From positions 26,909,501 through 26,973,500 of the forward strand of contig NC_091677.1 of NCBI RefSeq assembly GCF_042453785.1: a stretch of DNA of 64,000 bases. The letters are read 5' to 3'. A program made the translations under genes and the position numbers. Of the stretch, positions 13,243 to 24,280 are shown piece after piece. How positions within the stretch are numbered: position 1 is the stretch's first letter; each line of letters opens with the position of its first letter. The notes below the pieces were generated by a model. It ran no database searches and had not been told where the DNA came from. It worked only from the letters and a program-made list of their open reading frames with translations. The stretch is from Malus domestica. Lineage: Eukaryota; Streptophyta; Magnoliopsida; Rosales; Rosaceae.

Positions 13243-14640
13243 ATGGGGAGCGAAGGAAGCCACAGCACACAAAATGACATCTCTCTTGCACTTGGTGCGA
13301 ATCAACAAAAGAATGAACAAAAGAAGTTTGCTCTTCAGGCTAAAGTCGATGAATTGGAGGCTCAGAACAATAAGATAGCGATGAAGAATTAGATCCTCCA
13401 AGAGCAGTATGAGAAGGTCTTCGAGATGCTCCACGAGGCTAGATATACTAAAACACACGAGCTCATCACCCCTGTGGAAGTTAACCATCAACTGGGTGCC
13501 CCCCAACACGGAGGGTCATTTGCCCTCGACATGGGTATTCCCGTTGAGGAGCGAGCTACTCATCGAAATGGCGACCAACATGAGACTTCTCTCAACCCAG
13601 CTGATTCGACTCGAAGCAGAAGGAATGGAGGAAGACACCTCCTTACAAAAGGAGTGGAAGGATCGAAAGCCATCTTTCACGACTGTCGAGACTTCCTAAA
13701 GCAACGTTGAGACAATCCCATCCATGTAAGTTTGAAGATCAATGACCCAATGGTCTCTGAAAGACTCGGTCCCTTCCCATATCCCAGGCCCGCTACCAAT
13801 TTGAGGAAAGGGCAACAAGTCCTAGAGAAACATGAAGGTATAGGGGACTCAGAGATGTTCTGACAGACATACCTTGGAAGTCAGTACGGCGAGTCCAGGG
13901 AAAAATCACATGCTTTTGATCTAACCTTCTTACTTCCAAGAGGAGATGGAGTTTTACGAAAGAAAGCTCCAGTGGTACATGACTCCACTCAAGACCCTCT
14001 TATCCTACAGCTCCTTAAGGAAGTAAACAAGTTGAAGGCCGAACGACAAGCTGAGATACCTGATTGGAACCAACCTAGGCCTGGCTCTCTTACAAGGAGG
14101 ATCCTCGACACCTCCTCCAAGCAAAGACAAAGTAGAAGCTTGGCTTGCAACTCTATACTGGAAAAGAGGACCCGATTGAACACCTTAATCTCTTTGAGTC
14201 CACCATGGCATACCGAATGCACACCGACGAAGAGCGATGTCTTCTCTTCCCCTCCACCCTCTTTGGTGGAGCTCTAAATTAGTATGTTGTCTTCCACCTA
14301 AGACAGTAGACTCATTTGAGGAATTGAGGAAACTGTTTGTTTCTCAACACATTTTCCTGACCGATCGCTTGCACTCTGTGGATGACTTGTACACTATTCG
14401 CCAGAAGGCAAATGAGTCATTACGTATGTATGCTGGCCGCTTCAGCCATGGGTATTCTCGTTGTGCCGAGGCAGACGACAAGACTGCCCTCAAAGCCTTC
14501 ACGGCAGGCCTACGTGATTGTTTCTTCAAGTACATGATCAATGCCAACACTTGGAAGACTTACTATGAGGTGATGGCATAGGCTTACAACCATGCCTCCG
14601 CTGAGGCAAGAACATATTAAGGGAAACCCCTCATAGCCAC
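13243..14640 (+). pseudogene. Tat element 1 gag, decayed
   Basis: Starts MGSEGSHSTQND and has a short coiled coil (KVDELEAQNNKIAMKN). The retrotransposon Gag core begins around 14290 (ELRKLFVSQHIF, YTIRQKANESLRMYAGRF, FTAGLRDCFFKYMINANTW). Several in-frame stops (for example at 13390) and frame changes break it. Gag would form the particle that packages element RNA; this copy cannot make it intact. Confidence 0.85.
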
Positions 14641-15429
14641 CCCTTATCAGCAAGTAGAGAATGGAAGCTAAATCCAACCAAATGAGAAGACCTCGACCTT
14701 CCAAACGGTAACGGTGCCTCCTTCTGGCTTACTTAATACTTAGCCAAGTCAACAGACATATCAATCTCAGGGCAAAAGGAAAGATTTACATCCTCACCAG
14801 TCCTATTTTAGTAAAAGAAGAAAGGGACACTATCGCGATAACTAAGGGTATCGCCACGATAATGCTCGCCCCCAGGCAGTCAACACAGTGCGCCAAACAC
14901 GTGTCAGGACAGGCCCTACCCCGAGGTATGAGACATACACGCCTTTGAACGCCACATGCGTGGCCATTTACCCCAGCATAGCACACCTGATACCAAAGCC
15001 AATACCGAGGCAGTCGGGTTACAAGCCCACGAAGAACACAGGCACGTTTTGTTGCTACCACGAGCATAACGGCTATGACGGCGAGAAGTGTATCACACTT
15101 TGTGATCATATTGAAGCTTTGGCGCGTGAAGGAAAAATTGATCGATTCCTTCTTCACCCTTCAAGGGATAACCGTAACCAACGCCAAGTGAATGTGATAT
15201 ATTCCATAAGCGGCGGCACCCCCATATCTGAATCTTCTAATAGGGCCATGAAAAACAGCGAACGAGCTTTAAGGCCTAACCACCAAGTGTTTCACGTGGA
15301 ACACATCAGGGGAGGCAAGTGTCAAAAGCCTAACTGGATCCAATATGTTTCTACCTCGAGGAAGAAAGAGGTATCATTTACCCTCACAACGACCCACTGA
15401 TCTTAGAGGCTCACATAGCCAACTTTGAA

Positions 15430-15690
15430 GTACGACGAATCCTGGTAGACATGGGGCTTCGGTCAATATCATGTTTGCTGAAGCTTTTAGGGCACTTAAT
15501 GTATTTGAACACTTACTTGATCGCTCGATTTCTCCTCTGATCAGCTTCTTTGGTGATATCGTGCAACCTATAAGGAGCATACACTTACCTTTCATCATTG
15601 GTACATGCTCTTACACATCTACCATTACCACTAACTTTCTGGTAGTTGATTGCCCAACGATATACAATGCACTTTGGACACACAGGCATC
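15430..15690 (+). pseudogene. Tat element 1 aspartic protease, decayed
   Basis: RRILVDMGLRSISCLLKLL-type reading around 15437-15490. One frame change turns the family motif LVDTGAS into LVDMG, followed by FAEAFRALNVFEHLL. Retroviral-type proteases cut the polyprotein; the active-site Asp is visible but the DTGA core is lost. Between gag and here (14890-15400) is a linker with a CCYHEHNGYDGEKC-like zinc-knuckle segment. Confidence 0.75.
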
Positions 15691-16011
15691 AATGATCTCA
15701 AGGCCATGGTATCCACACATATATTGTTGATGAAATTTCCAACCCCCTATGGCAATGGTTACATCAAAAGAGATCAGCTTAGTGCACGGTCATGTTACAA
15801 CACTTCGGTTAAGCAACAACACCTGCATGTGCCTAAGGAAACCTTTTCTATACATGACCAAGTCATAAAGACCAGCTCGGACAAAGCCAACTTGGATCTT
15901 CACGATGGCAACAGTCAACCCGATGATCATCGAGATGACTCTTTCACCTAGCAAGCACAACCCGTTGAAAAGTTGGAGAAGATTTCTATATGAAAAGATT
16001 ATCCAGATTGC

Positions 16012-17480
16012 ATGGTGAAGATTAGCACCACCTTGTCACCACCTATTCGGTTGGCATTGATCTCTTTTTTGCAAGAGAACACTGAGGTCTTCGCCTGGTC
16101 ATACGAGGACATGCCAGGCATCTTTCCTGATATTATATTTCATCGCTTGAGTATTGACCCCAAGACCAAGCCGGTGAGACAGAAGCGAAGATCTTATGAC
16201 GCTAAACGATACAAAGCAATGAAGGTAGAAGTTGAAAAACTCAAAGGCATAAGCTTCGTCCACGAAGTCAATTACCCAACATGGGTAGCAAATGTGGTCC
16301 TTGTTAAGAACAATCCGACCAAAGAAAGTCTCATGCTCCAAAAGGTCTTGTGGAGAATGTGTGTCGACTACACCGACCTAAACAAAGGATGCCCGAAGGA
16401 AAGCTTTCATTTTCCTCTCATTGACAGACTTATAGACTCTATGGCAGGGTGTGAGCTCTTGAGCTTAATGGATGCTTACTCTGGATACAACCAAATCCTC
16501 ATGAACCATCCGGACCAAGAACACACAACCTTTACTACTGACAGGGGACTATATTGCTATAAAGTCATGCCCTTCGGCCTAAAGAATGCAAGAACGACTT
16601 ATCAGAGACTAGTCAATTCAATGTTCGCATAACATATTGGAAAGAGCATTGAAGTTTACGTTGATGATATGCTAGTCAAGAGCAAACATGCTGACCAACA
16701 CATCACCAACCTATCTGAAACTTTCACCATTCTGAAGAGGAATCAAATGAGGTTGAACCCCAATAAATGTGCCTTCGGCGTAGGCTCTGGCAAATTCTTA
16801 GGGCATTGAGGCTAATCCTGAGAAAATCAAAGCAATCCTCAACATGAAGGAACTGGTAACTTCAAAAAACATCCAGAGCCTTACTGGATAGGTGGCAGCC
16901 TTAATTAGGTTCATCTCTAAAGCCACAGACAGATGTGCTCCTTTCTTCAAAGCACTTAAGGGAAGTAAGAAATACATTACATGGACTGATGAATGTGCCG
17001 AGGCATTCAAGAACCTCAAAGACTACATGAGTAAAGCCCCTCTGCTCTCTAAACCTGAGGTTGGTGACACTCTCATTATCTATCTGTCAGTATCGGCTTT
17101 AGCAGTAAGTTCCGTTCTCATTCGAAAGGATGGTAATGTCGAATGACCTGTCTACTACGCTAGCAAGGCCTTACAAGATGTAGAGAGATGATACTCCAAC
17201 ATTAAGAAATTGGCTCTAGCATTGGGCATGTCTGCTCGAAAACTTTGCCCTTACTTCCAAGCACACTTCATCATCGTGCTTACCAATCATCAACTTCGAC
17301 AGATACTCCAAATTCCTGACACTTTCGGGTGAATGATTAAATGGGCGATAGCATTGGGTGAGTTTGACATCTCCTACCAACCAAAGCCAGCTGAGAAGGG
17401 CCAAGCAGTGGCAGACTTCATCGTCGACTTCACATATCCTGTTGACATTGTTTCTACGCCTAAAGAAATGGTTTCATTAC
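16012..17480 (+). pseudogene. Tat element 1 reverse transcriptase and RNase H, decayed
   Basis: RT reads through VRQKRRSYDAKRYKAMKVE, CVDYTDLNKGCPKESF, LLSLMDAYSGYNQI and YKVMPFGLKNA. A stop at about 16630 follows, then the YVDD active site (EVYVDDMLVKSKH, near 16660). The RNase H part follows from about 16960 (WTDECAEAFKNLK, LSVSALAVSSVL) with more stops and a frame change near 16805. RNase H continues to about 17480 (VYYASKAL, FIIVLTNHQLRQI). Confidence 0.85.
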
Positions 17481-17509
17481 CCTCGGAAGCTTAGAAAATA
17501 GAACCAACA

Positions 17510-17852
17510 GCCCCAGCATGGAGTCTATATGTTGATGGCTCGTCCAACCAATAGGGTTGTGGAGCAGGACTAGTCCTTACGACCTCTGACAAAGTGGCGA
17601 TGGAGTATGTTTTTCGTTTCAAATTGAAGGCGTCGAACAATGAGGTCGATTGTGAAGCCCTCCTAGCAGGCTTACGTTTAACCAAACATCTTGGGGTTAA
17701 ACGAATTGATATCTTCAGTGACTCCCAGTTGGTGGTTGACCAGGTCACCAACAACTTTAACGCTAAGGATAGCTTTATGGCAGCATATCTGGCACAAAAA
17801 TAATTGTTGCTCAAGCACTTCCACTACCAGATCACCCAAATTCCTCAAGCGG
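17510..17852 (+). pseudogene. Tat element 1 archaeal-type RNase H, truncated
   Basis: WSLYVDGSSNQ, then one stop, GCGAGLVL, YVFRFKLKASNNEVDCEALLAG and FSDSQLVVDQVTNNF. This second RNase H is typical of Tat-lineage elements. The frame ends at 17852 inside HFHYQITQIPQA; the homologous frame in element 2 runs on into the integrase, so everything downstream has been lost here. Confidence 0.85.
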
Positions 17853-18898
17853 TGATGAGTAGATTTTATGTTATATATTTTACCCAATCTTAGTATATTT
17901 TGGTTAATATTTTGGAAGAATTTTGATACTTTGAATTGTATTTCTAATATAGGACTTTTGACTTCCTCTGGGAAAAAATAGGACCAAATGGATGAATTTT
18001 GGAGTAATTCTAGTTGGAGGACGTTTGTGAGTCACTTAGCTTGATCCTATCAAAATTTGGGATTTTTCCACCAAGCGGTTATTTTCTGGCGATAAAATAA
18101 AGGAGCGATGCGCAGTGCTGGAAAATGACATTTTTGGGCTTAAATTGCGTTTTTGGAGCCCAAGATGACCTCAGATGGGTTCGTGGCCTTTTGGAGAAGT
18201 GTTCAGAATATTCCAAACATTAAATCCAGCTATATTGGGCCAGTTTTGGAGTAGCTTATGGGTCCAAAACGTGACTGTTCAGATTTTAGGCGAATTTTAC
18301 CATTTAATTTAGGATTATGTTTCATATTTTATTTTAATATTATTATTAGTTTCCTATTGGGAATAAAGGACCTGTTTTTAGGGTTTGTGTGAGGGCTTAG
18401 CAGATATATGGCTTGGCCGTCTACAGTTATTTTAGGGACGCTTTATTTTATACAATTTTGGAGACAGAGAGAATTGCTAGGGTTTTGGAGATTTTCTACT
18501 CTAAGGTGTTTTCAATCCTTTTCTTAGTAATATTTTCTATGATTTTATTTATGAATATGCATAACTAATTCCTTTTGCTAGGGCGAAACCTTGAGCCTTA
18601 GCATGAATATGTGATTTTTATTTAATTGCTTATGATTGATTGCATGCATACTTTGAATTGTTAATCACCGGGATAAAAACTATTTAATTGTCTTAATGCC
18701 TGATCACCATTAGGATCTTTAGAAAAGTAATTTGATGCAATTTTGGTCGGAAGGTTCCCTAAAATTGACGCTGGCTTCTTGTGATTAATAATTGTAATTT
18801 CACTTAGGATGAATACCACGTCTTAAGGGTTGCATGGTTTTTCAAAGGATTTTCATAAAGCATAATGAGTCTTTCATGTTCAGATTTGATCCGAACGT
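17853..18898 (+). repeat. LTR-like insertion replacing the integrase region
   Basis: Starts TGATGAGTAGATTTTATG at the exact point where pol stops. It is AT-rich, with no coding frame. Its first ~100 bp resemble the start of the 510 bp solo LTR at 52160 (TATATATT, CTTAGTATATTTTGGTTA versus CTTGGTATAATTTGGTTA). It ends near 18898, where the Tat 3' repeat array begins. I see no target duplication, so it may be a truncated or recombined LTR. Confidence 0.5.
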
Positions 18899-18904
18899 CC
18901 GTAC

Positions 18905-19260
18905 TCTCCTTCATGCCACCAACCAGGTGATGAAATGTACAACCCGTACTCTAATATCATTTGGCAACTTGCCACTCATGCCATTAACCAGGTGAAGAAT
19001 GAACTTATCTTTATGTCTCCAACCAGATGATGAAATGTACAACCCGTACTCTCCTTCATGCCACCAACCAGGTGATGAAATGTACAACCCGTACTGTAAT
19101 ATCGTTTGGCAACTTGCCATTCATGCCACCAACCAGGTGAAGAAGGAACTCATCTTCGTGCCACCAACCAAGTGATGAAATGTGATGAAAAGTGATAAAG
19201 AAACTCACCTTCGTACCACCAACCAAGTGATGAAAGCAACTCACCATTCATTCCACCTAC
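18905..19260 (+). repeat. Tandem array CCACCAACCAGGTGATGAAA in Tat 3' region
   Basis: Irregular units combining CACCAACCAGGTGATGAAAT, GTACAACCCGTACTCTAATA and TTTGGCAACTTGCC. The same array occurs in reverse in element 2 (54640-55080), so it belongs to the family. CACCAACCAGGTGATG contains a short inverted repeat. Confidence 0.8.
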
Positions 19261-19504
19261 CAGAAGACGAGTGGTACAACTTGTACATGTGAACTCCTAG
19301 CATTCACAAATAATCAAAAACCCTCAAGCTTGACAACTCAACTAGGGGAGCACTTATGCCCAACAAGAGTTATAGTCACCAACAAAGTCTTATTGCAAGC
19401 CAACAACAACTTCAGATCATGGCATACGAAGATTAAGCTATTCAGCCCTCTTGCATCTGCTTCAGACATTTCTCCTCTGTAACAATGCAAACACTACAAC
19501 TCGT

Positions 19505-20120
19505 AGAAAGCTTCACACACTCTTGATTAAGACAGTGTGAAGCAAAACCAATTTATGGTGCCAACAAGAGCTTCATCAAAGGAGTTCAACCACAATTCTC
19601 AAAAGCTTCACACACTCTTGATCAAAACAGTGTGAATCAAAACCAATTTATAGTGCCAACAAGAGCTTTATCAATGGAGGGCAACCACAATTCTCAAAAG
19701 CTTCACACACTTTTGATCAAGACAGTGTGAAGCAAAACCAATTTATAGTGCCAACAAGAGCTTCATCAAAAGAGTTCAACCACAATTCTCAAAAGCTTCA
19801 CACACTCTTGATCAAGACAGTGTGAAGCAAAACCAATTTATGGTGCAAACAAGAGCTTCATCAATATAGGGCAACCACAATTCTCAAAAGTTTCACACAC
19901 TCTTGATCAAGACAGTGTGAAGAAAAACCAATTTATGGTGCCAACAAGAGCTTCATCAAAGGAGTTCAACCACAATTCTCAAAAGCTTCACACACTCTTG
20001 ATCAAGACAGTGTGAAGCAAAACCAATTTATGGTGCCAACAAAAGTTTCATCAATGAAGGGCAACTACAACTCGTAGAAAGATTCACACTCTTGATCAAG
20101 ACTGTTCGAAGCAAATTCAA
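19505..20120 (+). repeat. 95 bp tandem array, each unit with a 34 nt hairpin
   Basis: Hairpin starts at 19509, 19604, 19699, 19794, 19889, 19984 and about 20079, giving an exact 95 bp period. Each has arms GCTTCACAC and GTGTGAAGC around a palindromic TCTTGATCAAGA. The rest of the unit alternates GAGCTTCATCAAAGGAGTTC and ATCAATGGAGGGCAACC variants. Related single units with TATCTTGATCAAGATA recur near 20320, 20445 and 20892. Confidence 0.88.
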
Positions 20121-20499
20121 TTTATATGGTTCATCCAAACCTTCGACTACTACAAAGTGTGGCTTGTATCACAATCTCTTGCTTAACAGTGTGGAAGCAA
20201 AATTTGTATATGTTGTCTCTCCCATATTTTCAAATTTCTAATTTTCCCAAAAAAAAAAAAAGAAATTGGGAAATTCAACAAAACTTCATCAATGGAGGAC
20301 AACTAAAATTCTCAAAAGCTTCACACTATCTTAATCAAGATAGTGTGAAGCAAAATCAATTCATGGTACCCAATAAATCTTCACCACAAAAGCTTCACCA
20401 ACAAAAGCTTCATCAATGGAGGACAACTACAAATTCTCAAAAGTTTCACATTATCTTGATCAAGATAGTGTGAAGCAAAATCAATTCATGGTACCCAAC

Positions 20500-21010
20500 A
20501 AAAGCTTCAACTTCAAAACTTCACCTACAAAGCTTCAACTCCAAAGCTTCACCTACGAAGCTTCAACTCCAAAGCTTCAACACAAAAGCTTCACCTCCAA
20601 AGCTTCAACTCCAAAGCTTCACCTCCAAAGCTTCAACTCCAAATCTTCAACACAAAAACTTCACCCATAAAAGCTTCACCCAAAATAGCTTCACCTACAA
20701 AAGCTTCAAAGCTTCAACACAAAAGTTTCACCCACAAAAACTTCACCCACAATAGCTTCACCTACAAAAGCTTCACCTACAAAAGCTTCACCCATAAAAG
20801 CTTCACCCACCACAAAAGCTTCACCCACAAAAGCTTCACCCACAAAAGCTTCACCTACAAAGCTTCAATACAAAAGCTTCACCTACAAAAGCTTCACACT
20901 ATCTTGATCAAGATAGTATGAAGCAAAATCAATTTATGGTACCCAACAAAGCTTCAACCTCAAAGCTTCACCTACAAAGCTTCAACACCAAAGATTCACT
21001 CACAAAGCTT
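20500..21010 (+). repeat. AAGCTTCAC minisatellite
   Basis: Dozens of short units of about 11-16 bp, each AAAGCTTCACC(T/C)AC or AAAGCTTCAACTCC, continuing from the 95 bp array. No coding function; the open frames across it are low-complexity artefacts. Confidence 0.85.
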
Positions 21011-21572
21011 AAAATATATATATATATATGTTTTTTTTCTTCAGAAATTCGGAAATTCGAACATTAAAAAAAATAGAAAAAAAAATTAGAAAAAAAAAAT
21101 AGAAAAAAAAATTTGCCCAAGCCTCATTTTCTTTAGGCCTAACAACTTTCATAACAAATATATATGAAGGAGGAGTTTTGGGCTACCACTTAGAAATGAA
21201 ATGCCTCATTCGTCAACTCCCTCGACCGGAGACTTGGCGGACTCCTACCATATACTACTGCACCTTGATACTCGGAAGTCTCACGACCACTCAGTGACTT
21301 GGATTTTTCAAGTCTCCAACCGAGAAGTTTTCCTCACTCGAGAAATTAAGGGAGCACTACCTTAACATACATGCTTCACTCACAAAGCTTTAACATACAA
21401 GCTTCAACAAAAAACAAAAACAAAAAAAACAAATCAAAGAACTTAGTGAAGAAGGCCTTGATGTATTTAACACAATACGTTGAAATGAACCAAAGCTTGT
21501 TTATTGATATCTTCAATAAGTTGCAAATATGTACATGTACATGAATCAAAATAAACAAACAAAAGGGAGCCT

Positions 21573-22247
21573 TCACAAAGGTTGCTCAGGAGAAGTCTCA
21601 GCGGTCGGCAGAGCCCTAGAAAGAGGAGGCACCGGAGGGTGATTATTCGGAGTCTCAGTACTAGGCAGAACCCCAGAAGGAAGAGGCACCTAAGGTTGAT
21701 CATTTGGAGCTTCATTACGCGGTACAGCCTCAAAAGACGAAGGTAATAAATGCCTTTGGAACAAACCCACAAACCTCTGATGATCAAGTAAAATCTGACC
21801 ATCAGATTCCTACAGCTGGTCGAGCTTCCTCTTCATGTTTGCAGTATAGTCATGTGCGAGCCTGTGCAACTGTTTATTCTCATGCTTGAGCCATCTGATC
21901 TCTTGTTTAAGACTTATCACTTCAGCCGCCAATGATTCAACTTGACAGGTTCGAGCAAATAGGCGTTAGGCCATATTAGACACAGAACCTGCACACTGAA
22001 CACTGAGAGCCAGAGAATCCTTAACAGCCAACTCATCAGACCGTTTGGAAAGTAGTCTGTTATCTTTGGGAATGAGAAGGTTCCTGGCCACCACCACAAT
22101 GGTCATATCATTCTTCATCACAGAGTCCTCAACGGTAAGATGACCAGTAGGGGATACGAAGGATGAGCGCCATATGTTGTCTTGAGAAGGCATGACTGCC
22201 TCTTCACCAAAGTTCAAGTCAAAACAACGGTCGGATGGGCCAGACAT
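21573..22247 (-). pseudogene. Antisense coiled-coil ORF of Tat element 1, decayed copy
   Basis: Same 675 nt span as the intact copies at 29063-29737 and 38788-39462, from MSGPSDRCFDLNF to TAETSPEQPL. At least three premature stops interrupt it (after SVSNMA, after KRKLDQL and after NEAPNDQP), but no length change is evident. A TATAAAA run lies upstream near 22367. It runs opposite to gag-pol. It is absent from element 2, which lacks the whole block equivalent to about 19270-22798. Confidence 0.85.
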
Positions 22248-22798
22248 TCTCATAAATGATAAAGGAGAAATGAGGTGCAATAAATCTCTAAAGTATAAAA
22301 ATAAGGGGAAAATTCAGGCAAGCAATAACTCTCTGAACGTACTTCTTGCACACAATTGATGCCCCTATAAAAAAAAAAGGGCAACAAGGCCGTTGGTTCA
22401 AAAATCGAAGAGGCACCACTCTTCGAATTTCGAGAAGCAGATTTTCCTGAGTAAAATATGTCGACAATCCCCACATGCAACATCAAGGCCTTAGGTACCA
22501 CAGACCACTTTTTCAAAGTGCTCTGACAAAGTTAAAACACGTGAATTTTGCAACTCCCACTACATTGCTATGATCGAGAAGGGTAAAAGAACAACGTTAC
22601 TACTCGTTGTTGGGACAATTCCTATATATGTCGACCTTCATCCTTCACAGCTAGGCAAACCTGCAAATAAAAAAAATGCTCAACTTTTCTTCACATCCGA
22701 GAGGGCCCTCTCAACAGAGTCTCTCGAAATACTCAGCTTATTCCCCCCCCTCGATAATACCTCTGCAAAACAGCCACACCAGAGCCAGAGTATCTCAT

Positions 22799-23752
22799 AT
22801 CATCAGGGTTAAAAGCAAGAGTATCCCATATCATGCTTTTTCCCTGTCTTTTCCTTTGGCCTTGTTCTTACCTGCAAGACAGGGAGAAAAAGAGCAATCA
22901 GTCAGCACTTGGAATGAAGCTTCTAGTCAGGAATTGATCACCTGTAACTTCTTGCCTGATTACTTACATGGCATTGCTCTCGAGTACTCATCTTCAACAT
23001 CTTATGCTTCCAGAAAAGATACCACATCTGCCTGAGGAACAGATAGGGCAAGTGAGAAGGATATAAGGAAGCATGTGGAGACAAGCACAACAGAACACGT
23101 GCCAATTCATCTATTACTTTTTCAACAGCAAAAGTATCTCATATCATCAAGGTTGAACGCACTCTTGATTTGATGGATTTGTTTTGACCCTCAAATTCTT
23201 GAGTCGACCTTATACTCGGGAGGAAACCAGAAAACCCTCCAGCCTAGTTCAAGAATAAGCCTGTGGAAAGTTACTTCTTCAAAAGCAAAAGTATCTCATA
23301 TCATCTCTTATCCATTTGCTTCATCTTATCCTTGTTGCTGTTTACGACACAATGAGAAGAAGAACAATCAACTGGAAGCCGACGTCGAACCTTCAATTCA
23401 GGTTGCTTGCTTGGAAGTCTGATTGCTTACCTTGTCTGTTACCTCCTTCGGCAAATCTCTTAGCTCGGCGACTTGGGGGACTCCTACTATAGGGTTTGTA
23501 TCGCGCTTGACCAAGCCTGAAACTACAAGTAAGCTTCAAGTGAAATTGATACATTACCTTGTGCATCTCCACCGATTAAAGATACCACCCTTGGATGAAG
23601 GAAAAGTACTTCCAGAAAAGATGCCACATCTACCTATAAGACAGATAAGGCAAGTGAAAATGATACCACACTTCGGTACTTAGAAGTTTCATGATTACTC
23701 AGTGGCTTGGATCTTGCAAGTCCCTAACTGAGGAGCTTCCCTCACTCGGGAA
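22799..23752 (+). other. Tat element 1 3' untranslated region
   Basis: Non-coding sequence between the repeat/antisense-ORF block and the 3' LTR. It recurs in composites A and B and in element 2 (ATCAGGGTTAAAAGCAAGAG onward). No frame is conserved across copies. Confidence 0.65.
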
Positions 23753-23765
23753 CTTAGGGGAGCAC
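23753..23765 (+). other. Polypurine-tract-like site of Tat element 1
   Basis: TTAGGGGAGCAC immediately precedes the 3' LTR, the expected place for plus-strand priming. A near copy with its upstream 70 bp (CACTCAGTGACTTGG to AAGGGAGCAC) also lies at 21288-21362, ahead of a different sequence. Confidence 0.6.
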
Positions 23766-24280
23766 TGTTTGTACCATACTTGACCAATCCTGAAACTACT
23801 GAGCACCGGTCAACGTTATACTGCCAAGGACCCAGAAGAGTTTCCCTCTAACCAGGAGGCCAATCACAGCGTGACACATGTCGACATCAGAAGCCAATTA
23901 TAGAGCGACATGTGTCAACATCAGAAGCCAATCACAACACGACACATGTCAATGTCAGAATGAAACTAGAAACTCTCTTCTATAAATAGAGATCATTCTC
24001 TCACAATATTGCCTAATGTCATTTATACTAAATCATTCACTAGTACTCACTAAAGGAGAGCTTGAACCTATGTACTTGTGTAAGCCCTTCACAATTAATG
24101 AAAACTCCTCTACTCCGTGGACGTAGCCAATCTGGGTGAACCACGTACATCTTGTGTTTGCTTCCTTGTCCCTATCCATTTACATACTTATCCACACTAG
24201 TGACCGGAGCAATCTAGCTAAGGTCACAAACTTAACACTTTCTGTTGTACCAAAGTCCTCACTGATTTTGTGCATCAACA
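23766..24280 (+). repeat. 3' LTR of Tat element 1 (515 bp)
   Basis: TGTTTGTACC...GCATCAACA, with TATA box TATAAATA at 23981-23988 and the triple 34 bp repeat upstream of it. Same length as the 5' LTR, with scattered substitutions, so the insertion is not very recent. Confidence 0.93.

Larger units (their letters stand above)
12622..24280 (+). mobile_element. Tat-lineage Ty3 LTR retrotransposon 1, integrase-deficient
   Basis: Complete from LTR to LTR: two 515 bp LTRs with TG...CA ends, a primer-binding site right after the first, and a decayed gag-PR-RT-RNaseH-aRNaseH polyprotein on the plus strand. A second, archaeal-type RNase H (LYVDGSS) marks the Tat lineage. Coding sequence stops inside that domain at 17852, where an unrelated LTR-like piece begins; no integrase is present. 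The 3' half is repeat-rich and carries an antisense ORF relic. Flanks GCCGC (12617-12621) and GCCAC (24281-24285) are a 5 bp duplication with one change. It inserted into the coding region of a PGG-domain gene. It cannot be autonomous. Confidence 0.9.

Noticed and set aside
13036-13509. 157-codon minus-strand frame across LTR and gag
   Set aside because: It is the mirror of the LTR and the gag start; nothing similar is kept in element 2.
18072-18076. AGCGG as second copy of the target duplication for the insertion at 17853
   Set aside because: AGCGG precedes 17853 and recurs after a CA at 18072, but the sequence that follows is not Tat pol, so the match is chance.
19505-20120. CRISPR-like array
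   Set aside because: Regular 95 bp spacing with hairpins, but the intervening sequences repeat rather than vary, and this is a plant retrotransposon.
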